The notes: a model not told the origin generated them from the letters alone. Positions 25,908 to 35,900 are shown, counted from the stretch's first letter. The stretch: DNA of 41,363 bases from Treponema sp. (GCA_031281555.1 JAITFK010000058.1:1-41363), one strand, 5' to 3'. Translations and numbers: made by a program.

Positions 25908-26177
25908 ATGTGGTATATTTTTCGTAAAAGGAAAAGAATAATTATAAAGGGCAGAGGGAATACCAGCTTGTACTTTGTGTCAAAAACAGATCCGCTGCTG
26001 CACTTCAAAGCTGCCAGAGGTTTTGCGGTAAATACAAGCGCCCGTGTCAGCGGTATTGTTCCGGCTATGCCAACCGGGGAATACCGTATCGAAATTAAAA
26101 CGCAATTCATTGTAGACAGCATTGACCTTAAAAAGCCGAAGACGATTACAAGCTGCTTTAACATTTATGTAACATGA
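25908..26177 (+). pseudogene. Remnant of a HU-like/DUF4469-domain protein gene
   Basis: An open frame of 89 codons ending at a TGA. From about residue 20 the translation looks like the last half of a DUF4469-type Ig-like domain found at the C-terminus of HU-like DNA-binding proteins in Bacteroidetes and treponemes: LYFVSKTDPLLHFKA, VNTSARVSGIVPAMPTGEYR, IEIKTQF, LKKPKTITS. The N-terminal DNA-binding domain is missing, and there is no ribosome site before the ATG. The first 15-20 residues are basic and do not look like that family. This is most likely a decayed fragment. The remaining parts of the 25690-26303 gap show no gene, promoter or strong hairpin that I can support. Confidence 0.5.
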
Positions 26178-26303
26178 CATTAACGTATAAAAGTCAAAGA
26201 CCAAAGAATAAAAATTGGTTTCTATGCAGTGTATATAGTGCTTTATTTTGAATCTCTGCTTATACGCAACAATGATTCGTTGTTTTTACATGACTTCAAC
26301 TCC

Positions 26304-29300
26304 CTATATCACGTTACGTATATTTTTTACCAGTTCCGCAAGCAGTACCGTAAAGTCAGGTAAATGTTCCCGGATAAAAACCATATTTGTGGCTTTGCCT
26401 GCGGTCTCAAGTTCCGCGGCATAGGATGATATTTTCTGTGCGCCGATAGAAGCGGACATGCCTTTTAGAGAATGAACGTGGATTATAAATGACGGCAGAG
26501 TATCCGCCTTCGGTATTATTTGTAATTGAGACAGCCGTTCGTCAATTTCTTTGCAGAACATGGATAACACTTTCTTATACAGAACCAAATTACCTCTAAG
26601 CATGGCAATTCCTTTTGCCGTATCAACATTGGGGATAGCTATCTCAACGCCCGCTGGTTCCGCTAAAACAAACCCGCCTATATTGTTACTGTAGTCATTA
26701 TTGTGGCTTCCGCCGCGCTGCTCTTCCTTATTCATACCGCTTGACGCGGCGCTCTCACGGGCGTTTTTCGGTAACCAACGGTCAATAATTTCGTCAAGTT
26801 TAGTAACGTCTACAGGTTTTGAAATAAAGTCATTAAAACCTTTTTCGATAAACATTTCCCGCATACCAACAACGGCGTTAGCTGTCAAGGCAATTATCGG
26901 TATTTGCTGACATGCGGATTTTCTTTCCCATGCGCGGATAATTGCCGTTGTTTCAAATCCGTCCATTTCCGGCATCATATGATCCATGAAAATCAGATCG
27001 TACTTATTTTGTTTCACAAGTCCTATTGCCTCCGCGCCGCTTAGACAGGTGTCAATCTTTACGTTATAGGGAGACAGGAGTCCTTCGGTAACTTTAAGAT
27101 TGACGGCAATGTCGTCTACTATCAACATTCTTGCATTGGGGAAGGTATGACGTATGACGCCTGAACTTTCAAAATAATTCTGATTATCAGTCTTGCCGTT
27201 TAAAATATTGGCAATGGAAAGGGATTGTACCGGTATGGATACAAAACGCGCGTTGGCAGCATATACCTCAGTGCCCCATTCCGCCATAAGAGCCAGATAC
27301 GGTTTCTTTCCTCCGCAGAAAACTGAAGCGCTTTGTTCCATAAGCGTTTTAATTTTTTCATAAAGACCGTAACCTGAAAATACATAAAACCATTCTTCAA
27401 GAAGGGAACCGCGAACCTCTGGTTCGACGCCCTTCGGGCTCGGTTGAGGTCCACGGTACAAGGCTTCTTTGAAGTCATTAAAATTCGTTACCATAGTATA
27501 AGGTACTTTCATATTTTCAAGCGACCAGCATACAGATTTAGCGTAGTTAAGTCTGCTTTCATAAACAAGAACTTTCTTTTTTTCGGGCTCTTCCACAAAA
27601 GCAAAAGGTTCTTTTGACGCAATGTCCTGCGGAATAATCACCGTGAATACGCTGCCTTTGCCGTATTCGCTTTTCATGGTTATTTCTCCGCTCATAGCCG
27701 CACAGAGCCGGCTTGTAATAACAAGTCCAAGTCCTGTTCCTTCAATACCCTGATTCTTCTTCATATCTACACGGACAAATTCGTTAAAAAGTTTCGCTTG
27801 ATCCTCAATTTTTATTCCCTTTCCGGTATCGGAAACATCTATCTTAAGCAAGACCTGTTTATCATCTTGTTTCAAGGCGGTAATGGTTAAACCGATATTT
27901 CCTTTTTCTGTATATTTTAACGCGTTGGACAGCAGGTTAAGAAGAATCTGGCGCAGACGCACTTCATCTCCGATAAGGCTGTTGGGAATATTTCCGTCGA
28001 TGTTGGTATAAAACCGTATCGGTTTTTCTTTTAATCGTGTACGAATAATATTGATCGTGTCATTGATCAGTGATGAAAGCATATATTTGACAGGAACAAT
28101 TTCCAGTTTCCCGGCTTCGATTTTTGAAAAATCCAGAATATCATTAATTAACGAAACAAGATTATTCCCCGCCTGTTTGATATCCCTAACATAGCCCCTC
28201 GCTTCACATGAGAGTTCTCCCCTAAGCAGTAGTTCCGTCATGCCTGTAATGGCGTTCATGGGGGTGCGGATTTCGTGGCTCATTTTCGCGAGAAAATTAC
28301 TCTTTGCCTGAGAAGCGGATTCAGCTTTCTTGTTTGCCTCAAGAAGCTGCAGGTTTTGTTTCGCTATCGCATTTTCAGAATTGGCAACAAAAATATTAAT
28401 AATGATGAACAGGAAAAGGATTAGAAACAACATACTGAAAAAAACGGTATTCATGGCATGGTTCAACGAAAACAAGCCCGATACCGGATAACTTACGGTC
28501 AGATACCATTTCATCGCCTGGATTGAGTTTACGAGGTATATTTCTTTATCATATATGAAACTCCGACTTTCACCTTCGGAGAGCTCATGCGCAAACCTGA
28601 TCAATTCTTTTCCGGTTTCGCCGAGATATTCGTCAATACGGACTTTATTTTTAACCAGTTCATAATCCGCCGCCGAAGTAATTTCATTGTATTTATTAAA
28701 CATATATGTTGTAATATTTTTATCGAATTCCCGGTAGCTTGAAGCTATAAAATTTGAAAAATCAGTGAGGTTTACGCCTGTGCCAATAAACCCAATAGCT
28801 TTTTTTCCTGTCTCTGTCGTGACAAATACCGGAACATTGACCCAAAGATAGATTCGCTTTAAATCAGGATTATAATTAATGTTAAAAATATATTTTTCTG
28901 TTTCGTATAATGTTAAATTGTACCAATAATTCTTGGGATCATCAGGATTGACAATGTACGGCTCATTTCCTGTTGAATAAAATATTTTATCCACGTCATT
29001 AATCCAGTAAAGTACTTTATTTTTAAAATGTTCCTTAAAAAGTACAAATTCATCGTCTGCCCTGGATTTAAGAACCGGATCGGAAGGATTCATAAAATAC
29101 TGCCGGATTACCGGAGTATCCGCCATTTTCAACACAAGGGCAAGATCGCTGTCTACTACGGTTGCTAAACGCAGCCGTATTGTTTCAGACGCTATGGAAA
29201 GCTGCTGTTCAATAAAAGAACGGTTGATTTGACGCGCCGAAATTGAGTATGCCGCAATAGCCGACAAAGCAATAAAAAGGAAAAGGATACAGGAAAAGAA

Positions 29301-29354
29301 AAGGAAATTATTGTTGGCGAATATTTTTGATGACTTGATTGAACCCATTGTCAT
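26304..29354 (-). CDS. Hybrid sensor histidine kinase with receiver and HPt domains
   Basis: 1016 residues. A membrane segment at about 17-37, an extracytoplasmic Cache-like sensor domain (about 40-295), a second membrane segment at 303-323, then HisKA with phospho-acceptor His360 ([11 protein letters not shown]), HATPase ([23 protein letters not shown]), a divergent receiver-like domain at about 592-735, a true receiver at 742-860 (acid pair D747-D748, phospho-acceptor D791, K846) and an HPt domain with His961 (HSLKG). All active residues for a His-Asp-His relay are present; the output regulator is not nearby. Residues 636-650 are encoded by an unusual hairpin cluster. It is located beside the sugar operon, so sugar sensing is possible but not shown. 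Confidence 0.92.
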   Translation of the reverse strand: MTMGSIKSSKIFANNNFLFFSCILFLFIALSAIAAYSISARQINRSFIEQQLSIASETIRLRLATVVDSDLALVLKMADTPVIRQYFMNPSDPVLKSRADDEFVLFKEHFKNKVLYWINDVDKIFYSTGNEPYIVNPDDPKNYWYNLTLYETEKYIFNINYNPDLKRIYLWVNVPVFVTTETGKKAIGFIGTGVNLTDFSNFIASSYREFDKNITTYMFNKYNEITSAADYELVKNKVRIDEYLGETGKELIRFAHELSEGESRSFIYDKEIYLVNSIQAMKWYLTVSYPVSGLFSLNHAMNTVFFSMLFLILFLFIIINIFVANSENAIAKQNLQLLEANKKAESASQAKSNFLAKMSHEIRTPMNAITGMTELLLRGELSCEARGYVRDIKQAGNNLVSLINDILDFSKIEAGKLEIVPVKYMLSSLINDTINIIRTRLKEKPIRFYTNIDGNIPNSLIGDEVRLRQILLNLLSNALKYTEKGNIGLTITALKQDDKQVLLKIDVSDTGKGIKIEDQAKLFNEFVRVDMKKNQGIEGTGLGLVITSRLCAAMSGEITMKSEYGKGSVFTVIIPQDIASKEPFAFVEEPEKKKVLVYESRLNYAKSVCWSLENMKVPYTMVTNFNDFKEALYRGPQPSPKGVEPEVRGSLLEEWFYVFSGYGLYEKIKTLMEQSASVFCGGKKPYLALMAEWGTEVYAANARFVSIPVQSLSIANILNGKTDNQNYFESSGVIRHTFPNARMLIVDDIAVNLKVTEGLLSPYNVKIDTCLSGAEAIGLVKQNKYDLIFMDHMMPEMDGFETTAIIRAWERKSACQQIPIIALTANAVVGMREMFIEKGFNDFISKPVDVTKLDEIIDRWLPKNARESAASSGMNKEEQRGGSHNNDYSNNIGGFVLAEPAGVEIAIPNVDTAKGIAMLRGNLVLYKKVLSMFCKEIDERLSQLQIIPKADTLPSFIIHVHSLKGMSASIGAQKISSYAAELETAGKATNMVFIREHLPDFTVLLAELVKNIRNVI
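27407..27445 (-). repeat. In-frame palindromic cluster within the histidine kinase gene
   Basis: The plus-strand sequence forms AACCG (27407-27411) paired with CGGTT (27441-27445), enclosing CGAACC-TCT-GGTTCG (27412-27426) and GCCC-TTC-GGGC (27429-27439), a three-way junction. It is encoded in frame as part of residues about 635-650, in a Pro- and Gly-rich loop of the divergent receiver domain. CGAACC-N3-GGTTCG also occurs inside the MITE-like copy at 35966-35980. Confidence 0.55.
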
Positions 29355-29471
29355 TTTCGCATACCTCGTCCTAATAATTAATTTAGATAAAATATAAGGA
29401 TTTTTTTGTTCAAAAATGTTGCAAAAAAAAGAATTTATGGAAGAATATTATGAAATATTTTAACTTTGGGA

Positions 29472-29504
29472 ACCTCTAAAAACCCTGTTTAGGTTTTCAG
29501 AGGT
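29472..29504 (-). repeat. 33-bp dispersed palindrome, copy B
   Basis: On the minus strand this reads ACCTCTGAAAACCT, loop, AGGGTTTTTAGAGGT. It differs from copy A (8919-8951) at two positions near the loop; the stem remains. It lies 75 bp beyond the stop of the transporter gene, in the same orientation to transcription as copy A. Here it could act as a terminator for the sugar operon, although no clean T-run follows on the minus strand. The rest of the 29355-29578 gap is AT-rich with no other clear feature. Confidence 0.75.
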
Positions 29505-29578
29505 TTTCTTTGATAAAAAAAAGCGCATATTAGCGTGTAAGAAACAGGAAGCACTTCACTGTTTGTTGCAAAGTAACG

Positions 29579-30958
29579 TTAGCCGTTATTTTCTGCCAGT
29601 TCTCCGCGTGTGTGTAAATCGGAAAGTATTTGCGCGTAAAATTTACCGTCAATTTTATACTTTGCTCTGTAGATAAAGTAACTGCCCGTGATGCACAATA
29701 ACGGGAAAATGAGCATGGCGATCTTCATTAAAAGAAGCCCGCTTTCCGTTACATCGGCGGCGCTTTGCGCGTCCTTGATGCCTGATACGATAACAATTGC
29801 CGAGACAACGCCGCTTGAAATCGCGCCGCCCATCTTGTTGATAAAAGGCTGCAACGAGAAAGTGATACTGTCGTTTCGCTTGCCTAGTTTCCAGTGACCG
29901 TAGTCAACCGAGTCGGCAAGGAACATCAGCATTAACAGTTGAACAAAGGATTGACCTATAAAAATCAATACACCCCCTGTGCCTATAAAAAGCATTGTCG
30001 TAACAGGAGCGAAGAAAAATACTAAATAACCTGCAACTATCATAATGATAGCGGCAGTGTAAAGGGTTTTTCGTTCAAAACGTTTACTGAAAAGCGGGAA
30101 AACGGCAAGAGCTGTAATTTGAGACACGCCGAGGATTATCGCGAAAATCGGATACATTCCTTCATTGCCGTAGACGTATTTGAAAAAATAAAGCCCGAAG
30201 CTTGTTGTCGTAACATAGCCTATCATAAAAAGAGACATTGCGATTGCGGTAAAAAACAACTGATCGTTTTTAAAAATAATATGCAATAATTCCCGTAAGG
30301 GGGTGCTTTTACGGACGGAAACCTGAACTACTTCTTTTACTCCGAACAGCGTTATGCACTGTCCTGCGATCATTACCAAAGCCGCCAAAAACACGAAAAC
30401 AAAATAACCTTTCTGCAAACTCCCAAAACGCTGTCCTAAAACAGCAGTTAAAGGTACAATGCCCGCTACGACAAAGAACAGTCCGATATTTGCGCAAATA
30501 CGGGCAATAGAACCGATTTTTTCCCGCTCTTTTTGATCGACACTTAAAGAAGGAAGCATCGACCAGTAAGGAATATCGTTAGCTGTAAAACTGATTCCCC
30601 ACATCAGGTAAAGAACGGCGAAGACGGCGATATATGAAGAGTCCTTCAAGCCGAAATCCGTAAAGAGAAGCACTGTAAAAGCGGCCGACAAAAGAGCGCC
30701 GCAGGCTATCCATGGTTTAAACTTGCCCCAGCGTGTACTTGTGTTATCGACAATAAAACCCATAAAAGGATCGTTTAAAGCGTCAAAAATACGCGCAAAA
30801 AGAATAATACCGGCAACCCACCATAATGTACTTGTCGGTAAATTAATAACGTCAGTCAGGTAATAGATAAGGTACGTGCTTATAAGGGTATAGACCATGT
30901 CCCTGCCTATAGTGCCAAGCCCGAAAGTGAAACGGTTGCGATTCGAATTGTTCTTCAT
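29579..30958 (-). CDS. GPH-family sugar:cation symporter (MelB-like)
   Basis: 459 residues with about 12 membrane segments. The N-terminus GLGTIGRDMVYTLISTYLIY and ARIFDALNDPFMGFIVDNT, with TRWGKFKPW, match the glycoside-pentoside-hexuronide family, which imports oligosaccharides or glycosides with Na+ or H+. The Asp residues in ALNDPFMGFIVD correspond to the cation site of MelB. It starts 3 bp after the GH36 gene, and its ribosome site AAGGA lies in the last codons of that gene. The link to alpha-galactosidase and GH1 suggests uptake of galactosylated manno-oligosaccharides or melibiose-type sugars. It is the last gene of the operon. Confidence 0.92.
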   Translation of the reverse strand: MKNNSNRNRFTFGLGTIGRDMVYTLISTYLIYYLTDVINLPTSTLWWVAGIILFARIFDALNDPFMGFIVDNTSTRWGKFKPWIACGALLSAAFTVLLFTDFGLKDSSYIAVFAVLYLMWGISFTANDIPYWSMLPSLSVDQKEREKIGSIARICANIGLFFVVAGIVPLTAVLGQRFGSLQKGYFVFVFLAALVMIAGQCITLFGVKEVVQVSVRKSTPLRELLHIIFKNDQLFFTAIAMSLFMIGYVTTTSFGLYFFKYVYGNEGMYPIFAIILGVSQITALAVFPLFSKRFERKTLYTAAIIMIVAGYLVFFFAPVTTMLFIGTGGVLIFIGQSFVQLLMLMFLADSVDYGHWKLGKRNDSITFSLQPFINKMGGAISSGVVSAIVIVSGIKDAQSAADVTESGLLLMKIAMLIFPLLCITGSYFIYRAKYKIDGKFYAQILSDLHTRGELAENNG

Positions 30959-30961
30959 AAT

Positions 30962-33304
30962 TTACATCCTTTCAATTATATATAAACTTGAGCCGTAATC
31001 GCCCAAAAGCCTTGTCTTGTTGTTGTAGTAACTGCCTGTAAATTGATTATTGAGCGGAATGCCTGACGAAAGCAAGCTCCCCCGGCATTCATAAGTTTCG
31101 ACACAGTCGGTCAGCGCGTAATGGCGGTTAACAGTCCGCAGTATAAACCCAGCGGGATTTAAAGTTACGGGAAGAAGGTGTTTGACAAGGCCGCCGAAAC
31201 GGCTAATGTAAAGCCTTTGAGGATGCGTCGTCACGCTGTAAAGAGCTTCGTTTTCAAGGCCGCAAACACGCAGTATGTCAGGCTCTTCACCAGAACCTGC
31301 CTGAGTTTGAAAAAATCCCGCCACAGCTTCTTTTTCACTTCGGCACAGCCAGGCCGTCTTGTTTTTCAGCCTGTTTCCCGTAACAGGCAGGCGTTCAAAT
31401 GATCCGTATTGAAATGTTTTTCTGTGTTTTTTATAAAAAGCAATTTGTTCTCTAATCTCGCTCTTTTCGACAGGTGTAAGAAAACGCAAATCCATTTCAT
31501 ATCCAAGACAGCCGAAACACGCCGTATTGTAGCGGGTGGAAAGCGGCGTGTTGCGTAACGTTTGCTGATGAGGCGAATCGGATACATGTGCGCCCATTGT
31601 TGACTGCGGGTAAAGGTAGGAGAGTCCGCCTTGTATTGAAAGCCGTACTGCCGGATCAGTGTTATCAGACGCCCAAATCTGCGGAGAAAAGCAAAGCATT
31701 CCCAAATCAAAACGGTTGCTTCCTGACGAGCAGGACTCAAGTAAAATGTGCGGTCTTGGTTTGAAAATACGCCGCAGTATGTCGTACAAGCCAAGTATGT
31801 AGCGGTGAAAAAATTCTCCCTGAGAAGGAACATGATCCGACCAAAAATCACTTATATGCCTGTTCATGTCCCATTTCACATAACTTGCGCCTGTCTCATC
31901 CAGAACACGCCCGACTGCTTCGACAATGTAGTCGCACACGGCTGGATTACATAGATCAAGCACAAGCTGGTTTCGTCCAAGCGCCGGCTCACAGCCTTTA
32001 CGGCGCACTGAGTATTCAGGGTGAGCGCGGAAAAGGTCTGAGTTTTCATTTACCATTTCAGGTTCAAACCAAATTCCGAATTCCAGCCCAAGAGAACGTA
32101 TCCTGCGGGCGAATTTTCCAAGCCCTCGCGGAAACTTGCGGCGGTTAGGCGCATAATCGCCGAGACCCGCGGTATCGCTGTTACGCCCTTTAAACCAACC
32201 GTCATCAAGAACAAAAAGTTCCATTCCGAGTTTTTTTGACAGACGGGCAAGACGCATCAGTTTACTTTGATTAAATTTGAAAAAACATGGTTCCCATGAA
32301 TTGTAAAGAACAGGCCGCTCCTTGCCCTGCCATGCTTCGGGAATAATGTGGTTATTCACAAACGAATGAAAATTGCGGCTTAAACCGTTAAATCCGCCGC
32401 CGCTGAAAGTCATAACGGCTTCAGGCGTTTCAAAACTTTCTCCCGTGCCTAGCGTCCACTCAAAACAGTGCGGGCTTATTCCAATTCCCGCGCGAACAAG
32501 ATCGTGACTGCTTAATTCCGCAAAACCAAAATGATTGCCTGAGTAAACTAAATTAAAACCGTAGACCCTGCCGTGATCTTCCGCCGTGCCGTTTTCGTAT
32601 AACAGAAATCCGGGGTTATGCTTGTTTCCGCTCGCTCCTGTTCTGCTTTCATTTACAAAAATTCCGTATTGTAAGAGCCTGTCATGCTTATGCGCTTCCC
32701 TTGCCCAGTCGCCGTCAAATGTAACCAGGCTGAAACCTGTGTTTGACATATCAAGGGATAAACTTAACAGGCGGCGAATCACAAGAGGAGCGGCGTTATT
32801 TTCAATTATAACGCGTCGTGTAATGCAGTTAGTATTTTTATAAACAGTATAAATTAATTTCAGCGTAACATCGCATACTTTGTCGCGCAGAAGGACTTCA
32901 AGAGAAGTACATTCGCTTTCTGCTCCGTGTGAAGTCGGCAGTTCCTTCATGGGGATAATTCCCTCTTTAATACTGTGGCTTTCGTAAATAAAGTCGCTGA
33001 TAAAACCGCCGTCCGGCATTTTAATTTCTGCGGGAGAAAAGCGGTAATCGCCCCTGCCGATACCCGACCACTCAAAGCACATTGTATCCAAACAGTAGAG
33101 ATTGTCTTCTCTGTCATAGACGACGGTTGAGCCTGCCTGAGCTGTACGTTTGGGCGCAAGCGTTTCAATATCGGAAGCGGAAATATCATCAGCAAGCTTT
33201 GTTCCATAATAAATATGTTCAAGGTGGTCGTGTTTTGTTATGCGAAATATATAACTTGTGTTTTCCGTCTGCAGAATGAAAGCATTGCTGTTAAAAATAA
33301 TCAT
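30962..33304 (-). CDS. Alpha-galactosidase, glycoside hydrolase family 36
   Basis: 780 residues, normal for the large GH36 type. It removes alpha-1,6-galactose from galactomannan fragments, melibiose or raffinose. Order: N-terminal beta-sandwich (about 1-310), then the barrel from about 330 (NSWEPCFFKFNQSKL, ELFVLDDGWFKGRNSD, GIWFEPEMVN), the nucleophile Asp479 in VKWDMNR and the acid/base Asp547 in WASDNTD, and a C-terminal beta domain. ESCSSGSNRFD is also typical. There is no signal peptide, so it acts on imported sugar. It overlaps GH1 by 4 bp and is followed by the transporter after 3 bp; the three form one operon. Confidence 0.95.
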   Translation of the reverse strand: MIIFNSNAFILQTENTSYIFRITKHDHLEHIYYGTKLADDISASDIETLAPKRTAQAGSTVVYDREDNLYCLDTMCFEWSGIGRGDYRFSPAEIKMPDGGFISDFIYESHSIKEGIIPMKELPTSHGAESECTSLEVLLRDKVCDVTLKLIYTVYKNTNCITRRVIIENNAAPLVIRRLLSLSLDMSNTGFSLVTFDGDWAREAHKHDRLLQYGIFVNESRTGASGNKHNPGFLLYENGTAEDHGRVYGFNLVYSGNHFGFAELSSHDLVRAGIGISPHCFEWTLGTGESFETPEAVMTFSGGGFNGLSRNFHSFVNNHIIPEAWQGKERPVLYNSWEPCFFKFNQSKLMRLARLSKKLGMELFVLDDGWFKGRNSDTAGLGDYAPNRRKFPRGLGKFARRIRSLGLEFGIWFEPEMVNENSDLFRAHPEYSVRRKGCEPALGRNQLVLDLCNPAVCDYIVEAVGRVLDETGASYVKWDMNRHISDFWSDHVPSQGEFFHRYILGLYDILRRIFKPRPHILLESCSSGSNRFDLGMLCFSPQIWASDNTDPAVRLSIQGGLSYLYPQSTMGAHVSDSPHQQTLRNTPLSTRYNTACFGCLGYEMDLRFLTPVEKSEIREQIAFYKKHRKTFQYGSFERLPVTGNRLKNKTAWLCRSEKEAVAGFFQTQAGSGEEPDILRVCGLENEALYSVTTHPQRLYISRFGGLVKHLLPVTLNPAGFILRTVNRHYALTDCVETYECRGSLLSSGIPLNNQFTGSYYNNKTRLLGDYGSSLYIIERM

Positions 33305-34572
33305 TTACGGTACTCCTGCGCTTTTACAAATTCTTCCAGCATTTCGTCTGTTATTTCTTTGTTTTTTATCATAGCGGAATAAAAACGCCCGCTCTTTTTT
33401 ACTGTCCGTTTCTGTGTTTTAAAATCAATGTGAACAATGCCGAACCGTGCGCTTTCACCTTCGCACCATTCAAAATTATCCGTAAAACACCAGTGGTAAT
33501 AACGCTCAACAGGCAGGCCGCTATCTTCTAAAACTTTTAAATGATCGTAAATATAACGGCAGCGGAAACTGTCATTGTTGTCACAGGTTCCGTTTTCGGT
33601 AATATAAACGGGTCTCTTAAGCATTTTACAAAGTTCACCGGCACAGATACCTATACCTTCGGGATAAATTTCCCAGCCCAAATCGTTATGGAAAGCGTCT
33701 TCGCGGATACCGTCGGCAGGCGAGGATATTGTCGAGCGGCTGTAGTAATTTAAACCGTGAAAATCCGCGTACTCGCCGCGCTGTACTTTACCGTAACGTT
33801 TTAACGGAAAGACAAAATCCCCAAACAGACAGGCTCGGATAATAGCGCCCTGAAATATATGCGACACAAGAGCGGAGCATAGTTTGTGCCACAGGTTAAT
33901 ATTCGATTTGGGAACAAATACCCGCGCGTGATGGGCGAATCCGACCTTTGTGTTTTTAAACCCGAGTTCACGGCGTATTTTATGAATCAAGTCATACGCT
34001 TTAATATGACAAACCGCCATAACGGATTGAACGCGCAATGCCTTTCCTATTGAACGCAGACCCGGAGGAAATACGCCGTTTAAATAACCCATAACGGCAA
34101 AGACATTCGGTTCGTTAATAGTAACGTATTCGTCAACAAAGTCCGAAAACTGCCTGACTGCGTATTCAACAAATCCAAGGAAAATTTGAATATTTGCAGG
34201 CTCGGCGAAACCGCCCGTATTTTCAAACCACAGAGGATTTGTAAAATGATGAAGCGTGAGTAAGGGCGCAATACCCCTGCTTTTCATATATTCAAGCAGG
34301 CGGCGGTACCAAAGAACCGCCTCTTCATTATATTTACCTTTCTCAGGCTCAATACGCGCCCATTCGATACTCAGCCGGTATATTTTAATGCCCATTTCGG
34401 ACATCAAATCTATGTCTTCTTTCCAACGGTTTAAATGGTCGTTTGCGTTCGCGGGGCTGCTGCTGTCCTTTATCCACCCTTTCAGGAACCAGTCGCTCCA
34501 CGTATGTGAAAAACCACCTCCCTCAATCTGTGTAGCCGCCGATGATACGCCAAGTAAAATATTCAGTTTCAT
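33301..34572 (-). CDS. Glycoside hydrolase family 1 enzyme (beta-glucosidase/beta-mannosidase type)
   Basis: 423 residues, slightly shorter than the usual 440-480. GH1 signatures: LLGVSSAATQIEGG at the N-terminus, YRLSIEWARIEP, TLHHFTNPLWF, acid/base Glu154 in INEPN, nucleophile Glu326 in ITENG, and NFEWCEG. No signal peptide, so it is cytoplasmic. The substrate may be beta-glucosides, beta-mannosides or beta-galactosides; the company of an alpha-galactosidase, epimerase and mannanase hints at manno-oligosaccharides or epimerised mannosyl-glucose. It is the first gene of the minus-strand sugar operon; its promoter must lie in the 107-bp gap shared with the epimerase gene. Confidence 0.92.
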   Translation of the reverse strand: MKLNILLGVSSAATQIEGGGFSHTWSDWFLKGWIKDSSSPANANDHLNRWKEDIDLMSEMGIKIYRLSIEWARIEPEKGKYNEEAVLWYRRLLEYMKSRGIAPLLTLHHFTNPLWFENTGGFAEPANIQIFLGFVEYAVRQFSDFVDEYVTINEPNVFAVMGYLNGVFPPGLRSIGKALRVQSVMAVCHIKAYDLIHKIRRELGFKNTKVGFAHHARVFVPKSNINLWHKLCSALVSHIFQGAIIRACLFGDFVFPLKRYGKVQRGEYADFHGLNYYSRSTISSPADGIREDAFHNDLGWEIYPEGIGICAGELCKMLKRPVYITENGTCDNNDSFRCRYIYDHLKVLEDSGLPVERYYHWCFTDNFEWCEGESARFGIVHIDFKTQKRTVKKSGRFYSAMIKNKEITDEMLEEFVKAQEYRK

Positions 34573-34679
34573 ATAATTATTTTAACATGGTTTTTGTGAT
34601 TTTAAATGATTTTTTCGCTGTTATGTTATGTCTTTTATGTTGTATTATTTCAGTATAACAATTTCACGGAGGACGTTGT

Positions 34680-35852
34680 ATGTTAAGCAAACCGGAAGCT
34701 GAAAAAATGGCAAGAAACAATATTCTACCGTTCTGGCAGAAAATGGTAGACAAAGAACACGGCGGCTTTTACGGGGAGGCGGATTTTTACGGTAAAATAA
34801 ATAAATCCGCAGACAAGGGCTGTATTTTAAATTCGCGTATTCTGTGGACATTTTCCGCCGCCTTCCGTTTGTTTAAAGATGATACATACAGGGAATACGC
34901 CGCTATTGCAAAAGATTTTTTGATAGCTGCGTTTCTGGACAAGGAAAACGGCGGACTTTACTGGCTTGTTAACAAAACCGGCAAGCCGCTTGACGCGAGA
35001 AAACAATTTTACAACATCGCCTTCGGCATTTACGCTTTAAGCGAACATTATCTTGCGGCCGGAGATAAATCCTCGCTGGAACTCGCAATGAATCTTTTTA
35101 ACATAACGGAAAAATACGGCCTTGACAAAACAGCAGGCGGCTATATTGAGGCCTGTAATCGTGAATGGAATAGCATTGATGATTTCCGTTTAAGCGGCAA
35201 AGACCTTAACAGCCCCAAGTCCATGAATACAAATCTGCACGTGCTTGAAGCCTACACAACGCTGACACGCGCGGGCGGCGGCGAATACGTCCGTAAAGCG
35301 CTTGAGGGTTTGTTGCGCATAACGATTGAAAAAATTGTAAATATAAAACGGAACTTTGGGCTTTTCTTTGACATGAACTGGAATTCCCTTGTAAAAGATA
35401 TTTCCTATGGCCACGATATTGAAGGAAGCTGGCTCCTTTATGAAGCCGCGCTTGCGTCCGGCAATGAAAGTCTTGTTTCCGAAGTAAAACAGATTGCGCT
35501 TGAAATAGCCGAAGTAACCTATGCCGCCGCTATTGATCATAAAAACGGCGGGCTTCTAAGCGGCTGCAATGAGGCGGGGAAAATTATAATTAAAAAAGAA
35601 TGGTGGCCGCAGGCGGAAGCAGTCGTTGGTTTTTACAACGCGTATGAATTGTCAGGGGATAAAAAATACCTCGACGTGGCGGACAGTATTTGGGGCTATA
35701 TTCAAAATCATTTTGCCGATTATAAAAACGGGGATTGGCATAACGAACTCAGTCTTGATAATACGCCTGATACTAATATGCCGAAGGCTGGTTTCTGGAA
35801 ATGTCCGTACCATAATGCACGCGCCTGTTTTGAGATATTCAAGCGAATGTAA
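34680..35852 (+). CDS. Cellobiose/mannobiose 2-epimerase (AGE superfamily)
   Basis: 390 residues. The protein belongs to the N-acylglucosamine 2-epimerase superfamily and looks closest to cellobiose 2-epimerase, which changes the reducing-end glucose of beta-1,4-disaccharides to mannose and the reverse. Key histidines expected for catalysis are H187 (SMNTNLHVLEAY), H245 (YGHDIEGSWLLYEA) and H378 (KCPYHNARACFE). HGGFYGEADFYGKI at the N-terminus is also typical. Cytoplasmic. GGAGG lies 7 bases before the ATG. In mannan-using bacteria this enzyme converts mannobiose to mannosyl-glucose for a GH130 phosphorylase; no GH130 gene is in the window. It is divergent from the GH1-GH36-transporter operon. 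Confidence 0.88.
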   Translation: MLSKPEAEKMARNNILPFWQKMVDKEHGGFYGEADFYGKINKSADKGCILNSRILWTFSAAFRLFKDDTYREYAAIAKDFLIAAFLDKENGGLYWLVNKTGKPLDARKQFYNIAFGIYALSEHYLAAGDKSSLELAMNLFNITEKYGLDKTAGGYIEACNREWNSIDDFRLSGKDLNSPKSMNTNLHVLEAYTTLTRAGGGEYVRKALEGLLRITIEKIVNIKRNFGLFFDMNWNSLVKDISYGHDIEGSWLLYEAALASGNESLVSEVKQIALEIAEVTYAAAIDHKNGGLLSGCNEAGKIIIKKEWWPQAEAVVGFYNAYELSGDKKYLDVADSIWGYIQNHFADYKNGDWHNELSLDNTPDTNMPKAGFWKCPYHNARACFEIFKRM

Positions 35853-35900
35853 AACATTGCGGTAACTTCCCATAAATTTTTAAAATTGTTAATATAGTTA

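Noticed and set aside
25704-26164. Two short minus-strand frames (64 and 89 codons) between csaA and the histidine kinase
   Set aside because: They are hydrophobic or low-complexity products of AT-rich DNA with no ribosome sites; the second is antisense to the better-supported DUF4469 remnant.
31366-31851. 161-codon minus-strand frame inside the alpha-galactosidase gene
   Set aside because: Out of frame within a clearly coding, highly conserved GH36 gene; Arg/Cys-rich shadow.
34654-34668. ATAACAATTTCAC before the epimerase gene matches part of the E. coli lac operator
   Set aside because: Only one half-site is present, the opposite half is absent, and AT-rich leaders give such matches by chance; no LacI-type regulator is in the window.
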